Shown here piece by piece: positions 57,039 through 64,000 of a stretch of 64,000 bases of DNA (positions are counted from its first letter, which is position 1; each line of letters begins with the position of its first letter). The notes beneath the pieces were generated by a model, which ran no database searches, was not told the origin of the DNA, and saw nothing but the letters and a program-made list of their open reading frames with translations. The position numbers were made by a program, and so were the translations under genes. The stretch comes from Corallococcus macrosporus. Its GTDB lineage: Bacteria > Myxococcota > Myxococcia > Myxococcales > Myxococcaceae. The stretch spans positions 1 to 64,000 of the forward strand of contig NZ_JAFIMU010000009.1 in the NCBI RefSeq assembly GCF_017302985.1, given 5' to 3'.

Positions 57039-58649
57039 CTACAACTCGTCGAAGAACTCGTCGTTGTAGGTGTAGCGGCCCAGCCGTTTGACGAGCGCCT
57101 CCATGGCCTCCACCGGCTTCACGGAGAAGAGCATCTGCCGCAGCTTCTTCACCTTCTCGTACTCGCGCAGGGTGAAGAGCTTCTCCTCCTTGCGCGTGCC
57201 GGACTGGGCGATGTTGATGGCCGGGAAGACGCGCTTCTCCGCGAGGAGGCGGTCCAGGGTGACCTCGGAGTTACCCGTGCCCTTGAACTCCTCGAAAATC
57301 ACCTCGTCCATGCGGCTGCCGGTGTCGATGAGCGCCGTGCCGATGATGGTGAGCGAGCCCGCCTCCTCCGTCGCGCGCGCGGCGCCGAAGATGCGCTTGG
57401 GGCGCTCCAGGGCGCGGCTGTCCACGCCGCCCGTCATGGTGCGGCCGGAGCTGTCGACCTCCTTGTTGTAGGCGCGCGCCAGGCGGGTGATGGAGTCCAG
57501 GAGGATGACGACGTCCTTGCCGGACTCCACCAGCCGGCGGGCGCGCTCCAGCGCGAGCTCCGCGACCTTGAGGTGGTCGCCCGTGGGCCGGTCGGAGCTG
57601 GAGGCGATGACCTCCGCCTTGATGCTCCGGCGCATGTCCGTCACTTCTTCCGGGCGCTCGTCGATGAGCACCACCATGACGTGGCACTCCGGGTGGTTCT
57701 GGATGATGGCCTGCGCGATGCGCTGGAGCATGATCGTCTTGCCCGTCTTGGGCGGGGCGACGATGAGCGCGCGCTGACCCTTGCCGATGGGCGCGATGAG
57801 GTCCAGCACGCGCGTGACCATCTCCTTGTGGCCGTTCTCCAGCTTCAGCCGCTCGGTGGGGTCCACGGAGGTGAGGTCCGCGAAGTGGGGCAGCCGGGGC
57901 GCGCCGTCCAGCGGGCGGCCGTCCACCGTGTCCACCTTCTGGATGACGCCCTTGTGGCCGCGCATCTGCGCGAACGCGGTGAGGTACTGGCCCTGCCGCA
58001 GGCGCAGCTTCTGCACCAGGTTCTTGGGCAGCTCCGGGTCGTCCGGCGACGCCAGCAGGTTGCGCTTCACCTGACGCAGGAACGCGTTGGGGCCCTTGGC
58101 CTCCGTGTCCAGCACGCCCTCCACGGGCGCCAGGTTCTGCTGCTGCTGTCCGCCCTGCTGGTGCCCGCCGCCGCGCTGCTGCTGCTGGTGGCGCGGGTGC
58201 TCGTGGCGCTGCTGCTGCGGCTGACCGCCGTCCTGCTGGGGACGGGCCTCCTGGCCCTGCGGCTGGCCGCCGCCCTGGGGCTGCTGCTGTTGCTGCTGCG
58301 CCTGGCGCTGCTTGTACTGCTCCAGCTCCTGGGGCGTCAGGAACACCTGCACCTGTTGCCCGTCCGGGCCGGGCTGCATGCGGTAGGCCTGGCCCTCCGG
58401 GGTGAAGTGCACCTGCGCGCCACGACGGCGGCGGCGGCGGCGGCGGCGGCGTCCACCCTGGCCCGCGGGGCCTCCGGGCGCGCCGTTCTGCGCGGCGCCT
58501 CCCGCGGAGGCTTCACCCTCGTCAGGGCCCTCGTCGTCTCCGCCGTCATCGCCGCCGTCGTCATCCGCCTCGGGGGGCGGAGGGGGACGGGCGGCCGCGG
58601 GCGGGGGCGGCGGGTTGCGGGTCTCGGGGTTGTCGGAATTCTCGCTCAT
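57039..58649 (-). CDS. rho: Transcription termination factor Rho with low-complexity N-terminus
   Basis: A 536-residue Rho. Walker A is P-P-K-T-G-K304-T. The helicase core, RNA-binding cold-shock-like domain (around 170-230) and the R-loop region (V-D-S-R-A-L-E-R-P) are present. The N-terminal ~140 residues are Pro/Asp/Gly-, Arg- and Gln-rich, including a run of ten Arg and Gln/Gly tracts; the usual N-terminal helical subdomain is not recognised. ATG at 58649. The 261 bases upstream (58650-58910) hold no gene and probably carry its promoter and leader. Confidence 0.95.
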   Translation of the reverse strand: MSENSDNPETRNPPPPPAAARPPPPPEADDDGGDDGGDDEGPDEGEASAGGAAQNGAPGGPAGQGGRRRRRRRRRRGAQVHFTPEGQAYRMQPGPDGQQVQVFLTPQELEQYKQRQAQQQQQQPQGGGQPQGQEARPQQDGGQPQQQRHEHPRHQQQQRGGGHQQGGQQQQNLAPVEGVLDTEAKGPNAFLRQVKRNLLASPDDPELPKNLVQKLRLRQGQYLTAFAQMRGHKGVIQKVDTVDGRPLDGAPRLPHFADLTSVDPTERLKLENGHKEMVTRVLDLIAPIGKGQRALIVAPPKTGKTIMLQRIAQAIIQNHPECHVMVVLIDERPEEVTDMRRSIKAEVIASSSDRPTGDHLKVAELALERARRLVESGKDVVILLDSITRLARAYNKEVDSSGRTMTGGVDSRALERPKRIFGAARATEEAGSLTIIGTALIDTGSRMDEVIFEEFKGTGNSEVTLDRLLAEKRVFPAINIAQSGTRKEEKLFTLREYEKVKKLRQMLFSVKPVEAMEALVKRLGRYTYNDEFFDEL

Positions 58650-58910
58650 GGGGCTCCACGCGTGACGGCCCTTGAGGGCGACGGCCACAGGGGGCCGCCG
58701 GGGACGTCAGGAAGCAGGTTTTGGGACAGGAAGCCGGACGCGGGGCCTGCGAGAAGGCCGAAACCGCCGGTTCCTGAAACCCCCCGACGGCCCTAGCGCC
58801 GGCCGGGAGGCACTCACCACCCTAACAGAGCGCCCGGATGGGGCGCCCGCAATTTCGCCGTCCGTGTGCGTGGGCTGTCCACCCGGTGACCTCCCCGGGC
58901 TCGGAGCCCC

Positions 58911-61397
58911 TCAGCGGATGCGCACGCGGAAGGGCATCATGGCCTTCAGCCCGGGGCGCAGGAGCTCGGGCGACCCCAGCCCCACCTCCCGGGCGAGCAC
59001 GGACAGTGCCTCCGGCGGGTGCTCCGGTAGCGCGGGCAGCAGCAGCCCCGCCAGCGCGTGCACGCCCGGCTCACCGCCCAGACCGGAGAGGAAGCCGCGC
59101 GCGTCCCCCATGACGTCCAGCTCCAGGTCCTCCGCGGGGGGCACCTTCGCGCGCTTGCGAGCCGACGCGACGGCCTCCGGCAGGCCACCCAGCCCGTCCA
59201 CCAGCCCCCGGGCCAGCGCGTCCGTGCCGCTCCACACGCGGCCGCGCGCCACGGCGTCCACCTTCGCCTTGTCCATCTTCCGGTTGCGGGCGACCTCCGT
59301 GATGAACGTGTCGTAGGAGTCGTCCACCCAGGTCTGCACCGCGGCCTGCTGCTCGGGCGTCCACGGCTTCCACCACTCCAGGAGGTCCGCCAGCTCACCG
59401 CGCTTGAGCGTCTCCTGGTTCACCCCCAGCTTCATGCCCAGGCCCTCCAGCGCGGGCTTCGGGTAGAAGACGCCGATGCTGCCCGTGAGCGTGGTGGGCT
59501 CCGCCAGCACCTCGTCCGCGGCCACCGCCGCGTAGTAGCCGCCGGACGCCGCCGCGTCGCCCATGGAGGCGACGACGGGCTTGTGCTTCTTCGCCTCCAG
59601 CACCGCGCGGTACATCAGGTCGGACGCCAGCACGTCGCCGCCGCCGGAGTCCACGCGCAGCACGATGGCCACCACGGACGGGTCCTCCTGCGCCGTCTGC
59701 AGCGCGCGCACCACCGTCTCCGCGCCCGCCAGTTGCGCGAAGCCCAGCGGATCCTCGCGGCTGCGGCCCCCGGTGATGTCGCCCAGCACCGGCACCACCG
59801 CGATGCGGCGGCGAAGGCCCCAGCGGTTCTCGCGTTCGTCGCGCGGCGAGTACGCCGGGTGGAAGCGCAGGCCGGGGAACCACTCCTTCACGCGCGCGTC
59901 CAGCTCCGTGGCGGACACCACGCCGTCCAGCAGGCCCGCCGCCTGCGCCCGCTTCGAGGACAGGATGCCCTGCGCCCATGCGGCGCGCAGCTTCTCCGGG
60001 GGCAGCTTGCGCCCCGCCTCCACGGCCTTCTCGTAGTGCGACACCTGGGCGTCCAGGTACGCGTCCAGCGTCTCGCGCTCCGCGGGGCTCATGTCGGAGC
60101 GGGTGAACTGCTCCATCGCCGTCTTGTACTCACCCACGCGCGCCACGTCCCAGTGCACGCCCAGCTTCTCCATGGTGCCGCCCAGCGACGTCACCGTGGC
60201 GGCCAGGCCGTTGATGGGCAGCGCCGCCTCCGTGAGCGCGTAGACGCTGTCCGCCGCGGACGCCACCAGGTAGCTGCGGTCGTCCCCGGACAGCATCACC
60301 ACCACGACCTTCTTGCCCGCCTCGCGCAGCGTGAGCAGCGCGCGGCGCAGCTCCTCCGCCGTGCCCCAGCCCACGCCGGGCAGGCCCTCCATCTTCAGCA
60401 CCACGCCCTTGAGCCGCTCGTCGCGCGTGGCCAGGTCCAGGAACTTCATCAGGCGCAGGTACGGGTCCTCCTCGCTCACGCCCAGCAGCGCCAGCGCGGG
60501 GCTCACGCCGCCGGACAGCATGTCGTCCAGGTCCACGAGCGCCACCACGCCGCCGCCGCCGTGCACGGAGCGGTAGCGCTCCGAAGACAGGCGCAGCGCC
60601 AGCACGTGGTCCAGGCCGTCCCCGGCGCCGCCCGCCGCGTACGTCAGGCCCGCGTGGCCCAGGTCCACCGTGGCCGCGAACTGGAGCGCCAGCGGGATGC
60701 CACTGACGAAGCCGTGGGACAGGCCGCCGCCCAGCCGCAGGCCGGGCACCACCTCCGCCTGGAGCGTGTACGTCGCCTGGCCCTCCCGGAAGCCGCCTTC
60801 GGCGAAGAGCCAGTCCACGCCCAGCGTGTAGCGCTCGTCCAGCGGGCGGATGCCCACGCCGAAGTTGTAGCGGCGCGGCAGCTTGAGGCCGTCCTGCTCC
60901 GGCGCGTTCACGTCCTTGGCCACCGCGGCCAGCGACAGGGCGCGGAAGGGGCGGGCGGTGAGGCCCACGTCCCAACTGGTCAGGTCGCCGATGCGGCGGT
61001 CATCCGAGCTGCTGAAGTCGTGCAGGGCGGCGCCCAGCTGCAGCGTGCGGGGGCCCAGCGACAGGCCGAAGGACGTCTTGCGGTAGTCCGGCGCGTTCTC
61101 CCCGCGGATCCACTCCAGGGAGAAGCCCGCGCCCATTCCCAGGAGGCGCGTGCCCAGGAACACCGCGTCACCGACGGAGTCGGACTCGAGGTTGCGCTCG
61201 TGGAGGTAGAAGAGCTGCCCCGCGTCCTGGAAACCCAGGCCGGCGGGGTTGAGCGACAGGGCGGGCGCCTCGTCGATGAGCGCCGCGTTGGTGGGCGGCA
61301 GCGTGACGCCCCGGGGCGGGGCGGGGGCGCGGTCGACGGCGCCCGTCTGGGCGAGCGCGAGGCCGGGGAGGAGGGCGAGCAGCGGCAGGTGGCGCAT
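58911..61397 (-). CDS. sppA: SppA-like signal peptide peptidase fused to an N-terminal barrel-like domain
   Basis: An 828-residue exported protein. After a signal peptide (ending A-L-A) come about 270 residues with repeated S-L-N-P-A-G-type and strand-rich segments resembling small outer-membrane barrels. Then follows a duplicated SppA protease: catalytic Lys425 in G-E-Y-K-T-A-M and Ser618 in A-S-G-G-Y-Y. The Lys-Ser distance (193) is close to that of E. coli SppA (200). Cytoplasmic-membrane SppA normally has no barrel part, so localisation may differ. Confidence 0.87.
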   Translation of the reverse strand: MRHLPLLALLPGLALAQTGAVDRAPAPPRGVTLPPTNAALIDEAPALSLNPAGLGFQDAGQLFYLHERNLESDSVGDAVFLGTRLLGMGAGFSLEWIRGENAPDYRKTSFGLSLGPRTLQLGAALHDFSSSDDRRIGDLTSWDVGLTARPFRALSLAAVAKDVNAPEQDGLKLPRRYNFGVGIRPLDERYTLGVDWLFAEGGFREGQATYTLQAEVVPGLRLGGGLSHGFVSGIPLALQFAATVDLGHAGLTYAAGGAGDGLDHVLALRLSSERYRSVHGGGGVVALVDLDDMLSGGVSPALALLGVSEEDPYLRLMKFLDLATRDERLKGVVLKMEGLPGVGWGTAEELRRALLTLREAGKKVVVVMLSGDDRSYLVASAADSVYALTEAALPINGLAATVTSLGGTMEKLGVHWDVARVGEYKTAMEQFTRSDMSPAERETLDAYLDAQVSHYEKAVEAGRKLPPEKLRAAWAQGILSSKRAQAAGLLDGVVSATELDARVKEWFPGLRFHPAYSPRDERENRWGLRRRIAVVPVLGDITGGRSREDPLGFAQLAGAETVVRALQTAQEDPSVVAIVLRVDSGGGDVLASDLMYRAVLEAKKHKPVVASMGDAAASGGYYAAVAADEVLAEPTTLTGSIGVFYPKPALEGLGMKLGVNQETLKRGELADLLEWWKPWTPEQQAAVQTWVDDSYDTFITEVARNRKMDKAKVDAVARGRVWSGTDALARGLVDGLGGLPEAVASARKRAKVPPAEDLELDVMGDARGFLSGLGGEPGVHALAGLLLPALPEHPPEALSVLAREVGLGSPELLRPGLKAMMPFRVRIR

Positions 61398-61445
61398 ACG
61401 GCCCGGGACTCTAGAGGTGAGCCGTCCCGGGACAAGCGCCGCGTG

Positions 61446-62654
61446 CTACCAGTCCTCGGTACCCGACACGTTATCCAACGGATCATCCCCGGAGTGCTTC
61501 TTGACGGACTGTCGGCTGTTGCCGCCCCGGTCCTCCGAACCCCAGTCCTCCGCGCCGTTGCGGTTGTCCAGGGGGTCGCGCTTCTTCACGACCTGTTCGC
61601 CCTCGCTGTTGATGAGCTGGTTGACCACCCGCTCCATCTCCGACTTGAGCTGACCGTACTCGTCGCCCTGGAGCACCAGCCTGCGCGAACCCAGCCGCTT
61701 GCCGCTCTTGATGTCGAAGAAGCCCACCGACAGCTCCGTGCCGCGCTCCGGGATGACGCGCACGGTGCCCACCATGGCGCGGTCCAGGCTCAGCGACTTG
61801 CCCAGCGAGGCGACGGCGTTGGCCGGCTTGTCGCTGCCGCGCGACACGTCCGGCACCACCTTGTCCAGCTGCGCGTCATAGGCCTTGTAGGTGGCCGTCG
61901 GCGACAGCGCGGTGGTGACCTCCACGTCGTCCGGGGTGACTTCGGCGATCTGTCCGAACTGGCGGAAGCCCGGCCGCTCCATGCGCACCAGGTGCTTGCC
62001 CACCGGCAGCGTGGGCAGCGTCACCGGGGTGTAGCCCACCGGCTCGCCGTCCACGTAGACGCGGGCACCCGCGGGACGGGACTTGAAGGTGGCGCTGCCG
62101 CGCAGCTGCGAGGTGCGGCTTGTCGCCACCTGCACGCGCAGGCTCATGAAGTCCCGGCTGAAGCGCTTGGGGTTCAGCTCGAAGGTGGGGTTGAGCGCCA
62201 TCAGGTCGATGAGCAGCAGCTTCGCCTCCTCCACGTCCCCGCGCAGTTGGAGGATGGCGCCGTGCAGCGCCAGCGCGTCGCACAGCGGGAAGCAGGAGGT
62301 CATCGCCGCGACGGAGCCCTCCACTTCCTTGAGGGTGGCGCGCACCTTGCGCTCCGCGTCCTCGTAGTCGCGCGCTTCGAAGGCCTTGAGGCTCTCCTCG
62401 TAGCCCTTCTTCGCGCGCTGGAAGGACGCCTGCGCGGCGGGGTCGTCCGGCAGGCCGAACAGGTCGCGCGGCTTTCGCACCGAGTAGCTGGCGAAGTTGC
62501 CGAGCGCGTCGTTCATGTAGCTCTCCATCTGCACCCCGGAGGACTCGGACGACGGGTCCATGGGGATGAGCAGCGCGGAGATGCGGCCCGGTGAAGGGGA
62601 GGCTGACAGCGCCAGGGCGGGCAGCAGCACGAGCGCGAGCGGAAGGGCTTTCAT
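61446..62654 (-). CDS. Secreted PEGA-domain protein, unknown
   Basis: A 402-residue exported protein (signal peptide ending A-L-S-A). A helical region (about 50-175) is followed by a PEGA domain (S-R-P-A-G-A-R-V-Y-V-D-G-E-P-V-G-Y-T-P) and a closing strand-rich part. The C-terminal ~45 residues are Asp/Arg/Asn-rich with two D-P-L-D-N repeats. Ends in W. PEGA domains bind surface sugars or proteins in some families; the role here is unknown. Together with the next gene it forms a pair. Confidence 0.76.
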   Translation of the reverse strand: MKALPLALVLLPALALSASPSPGRISALLIPMDPSSESSGVQMESYMNDALGNFASYSVRKPRDLFGLPDDPAAQASFQRAKKGYEESLKAFEARDYEDAERKVRATLKEVEGSVAAMTSCFPLCDALALHGAILQLRGDVEEAKLLLIDLMALNPTFELNPKRFSRDFMSLRVQVATSRTSQLRGSATFKSRPAGARVYVDGEPVGYTPVTLPTLPVGKHLVRMERPGFRQFGQIAEVTPDDVEVTTALSPTATYKAYDAQLDKVVPDVSRGSDKPANAVASLGKSLSLDRAMVGTVRVIPERGTELSVGFFDIKSGKRLGSRRLVLQGDEYGQLKSEMERVVNQLINSEGEQVVKKRDPLDNRNGAEDWGSEDRGGNSRQSVKKHSGDDPLDNVSGTEDW

Positions 62655-62682
62655 GAGGAGTCCTGTGCGCTTGACGCCCGGC

Positions 62683-64000
62683 CTAGAAGGAAATTCCACC
62701 GGGGAAGCCATTGACCGGGTTGTAGCCGCCGCCGCGGTCCGTCGTGGCCACGTACACCACGCCCGCCGTCACTGCCGCCACTCCCGCCGCCGCCGCCCAG
62801 AACCAGGGCTTGCGCAGCACGGAGTCGCTGGAGGACACGGAGTCCTTCTGCTCCTTGCGGTTCTGGGGCAGGGCGGCGCCCGCGAGGAAGGTGTGCAGCT
62901 GGTCCGCGGCCGCGTCCGCGCTGCCCTTGCCGTCGCGCTTGCCGAAGTCCACCTCCACGCCGCGCAGGCGGTTCTTCGTGCGCAGGTCCCACGCCTGCAC
63001 CTCACCGTGCAGCCGGCCCTTCTTGTCCTGGAAGGACGCCGCCAGCACCACGTAGCGGGCGTTGAGCCGCTCGCCGATGGCGCCCACTTCCGGGGGCACG
63101 CCGTCCGCGTCGAACGCGGCTTCCGTGCCGGCCTTCGCCGCCGCGTCACGCAGCGCGGACAGGCCCGGCGCGGAGGCCAGCTTCGTCTTCAGCTCCGTGG
63201 GGGCGGAGGGCTTCACCTCCGTGTACGCCGCGAACGGGGCGTAGCCCGGCAGCACCACCTGCACGGGGTAGTGGCCCGGGGCCAGCTTCGCGCCGGCCAG
63301 CGGCGTCACGCCCACCTCGCGGCCGCGCACCAGCACGCGCGCGCCCTGGGGCTGGGAGTTCACCACCAGCGTGCCCTGCGGCTGCGCGTTCAGCTCCGTC
63401 TGCGCCTCCGCGAACACCCGCTGCACGTCCTGGCCGAACAGGCCCGCGTCCGGGCGCAGCGACGGCTCCGCCAGCAGCGCGTTCGTGAAGGCCGCCTTCG
63501 CGCCGGCCACGTCGCCGTTGAGCAACTGCGACGCGCCCTGGAAGAGGTACGTCTCACCCAGCTTCTCCGGGCGCAGGTCGCCGGGGCGCTGCACGTAGGC
63601 GTCCGCGGCCGCCTTGAACTTCACCGCCGCGGTGTCCGGGTCCAGGTTGTCGTACGCCGCGCGGCCCTCGTCGAAGAGGGCGTCCCCCTTGGGGTTGCCC
63701 TGCGGCTCCGGCGGCGGGAAGGCGGTGGCCAGGTCCACGAACTGGATGTCGCCCGCGGTGCCCAGCTTCCGGGTGAGCGTGTCCTCCAGCTTCGCCGCGG
63801 AGTCCGTCGCGGCCGGCTGGCGGGCCACGCCGAAGATGGCGACGGCGTTGGAGGGCGCCGCGCGCACCACCGCGGCCGGCACGTCCGCCATCTTCGGGAG
63901 GTTGGGCTTGGCCGGAGCGGCCGGGGCCGGGGCCGGGGCGGCCGCCTTGGGCGCCACGGGCGCGTCCGACACGGGAGCCACTTCATCCGGTGGGGTGAAG
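62683..64000 (-). CDS. PEGA-domain protein with C-terminal membrane helix, 5'-truncated
   Basis: At least 432 residues, open to the window edge. The visible part has an Ala/Pro-rich segment, helical TPR-like region (about 120-200), a PEGA domain (V-V-N-S-Q-P-Q-G-A-R-V-L-V-R-G-R-E-V-G-V-T), a soluble domain and a membrane helix near the C-terminus (W-F-W-A-A-A-A-G-V-A-A-V-T-A-G-V). GTG at 63981 has no signal peptide before it, so the true start is probably beyond base 64000. It shares style with its downstream PEGA neighbour. Confidence 0.72.
   Translation of the reverse strand, partial: FTPPDEVAPVSDAPVAPKAAAPAPAPAAPAKPNLPKMADVPAAVVRAAPSNAVAIFGVARQPAATDSAAKLEDTLTRKLGTAGDIQFVDLATAFPPPEPQGNPKGDALFDEGRAAYDNLDPDTAAVKFKAAADAYVQRPGDLRPEKLGETYLFQGASQLLNGDVAGAKAAFTNALLAEPSLRPDAGLFGQDVQRVFAEAQTELNAQPQGTLVVNSQPQGARVLVRGREVGVTPLAGAKLAPGHYPVQVVLPGYAPFAAYTEVKPSAPTELKTKLASAPGLSALRDAAAKAGTEAAFDADGVPPEVGAIGERLNARYVVLAASFQDKKGRLHGEVQAWDLRTKNRLRGVEVDFGKRDGKGSADAAADQLHTFLAGAALPQNRKEQKDSVSSSDSVLRKPWFWAAAAGVAAVTAGVVYVATTDRGGGYNPVNGFPGGISF

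Overview
The window is high-GC DNA from a delta-proteobacterial predator, most likely a member of the Myxococcaceae (Myxococcus or Corallococcus type). This rests on the very GC-rich third codon positions, many lipoproteins with D/G/S-rich linkers, FHA, TPR and PEGA proteins, and a type III secretion (T3S) locus in a lineage without flagella. No tRNA, rRNA, CRISPR array or insertion sequence was seen. No gene-free stretch exceeds 300 bases.

Bases 1-15758 are ordinary chromosome: a PBP1C peptidoglycan synthase, two flavin oxidoreductases, a CotH-kinase lipoprotein, a secreted peptidase/beta-propeller/barrel protein, an LVIVD-repeat lipoprotein, a catalytic-looking EAL phosphodiesterase and two secreted low-complexity proteins.

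Bases 16029-39144 form one large T3S locus, almost all on the + strand. In order it holds a Gly-rich protein with a needle-like C-terminus, a TPR chaperone, a FlgM-like candidate, a FliA-like sigma factor, SctI, SctJ, an SctK/FliG-position protein, SctL, SctN, SctO, SctP, SctQ, a FliO-like protein, SctR, SctS, SctT, SctU, a stand-alone SctU C-domain (FhlB-like), small unknown genes, SycD-type TPR chaperones, and SctV. No secretin (SctC) and no classical SctD is seen. Near the 3' end, on the - strand, lie four tandem copies of a 74-codon gene. The four encode identical proteins, each gene has its own promoter and terminator, and the protein has the size and C-terminal pattern of a needle subunit (SctF).

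The 74-residue genes, the Gly-rich protein at 16465 and the small gene at 33204 share an upstream element, G[AC]AAC-N18/19-ATAATCC. Its geometry is that of a sigma-28 (FliA) promoter. Together with the locus-encoded FliA-like sigma factor and the FlgM-like candidate, this suggests a flagellum-style checkpoint in a non-flagellar T3S system. That regulatory model is inference.

Bases 39226-64000 hold a double-FHA tail-anchored protein, a TPR lipoprotein, a small outer-membrane barrel, and a scattered RDD / SpoIIM / MoxR-DUF58-DUF4350-DUF4129 set. They also hold a transporter-HEAT-cyclic nucleotide-binding fusion, a 5'-nucleotidase-like lipoprotein that has lost metal ligands, a family I pyrophosphatase, a GNAT enzyme, Rho with a long low-complexity N-terminus, an SppA protease fused to a predicted barrel, and two PEGA-domain proteins. 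The last of these runs off the window end.
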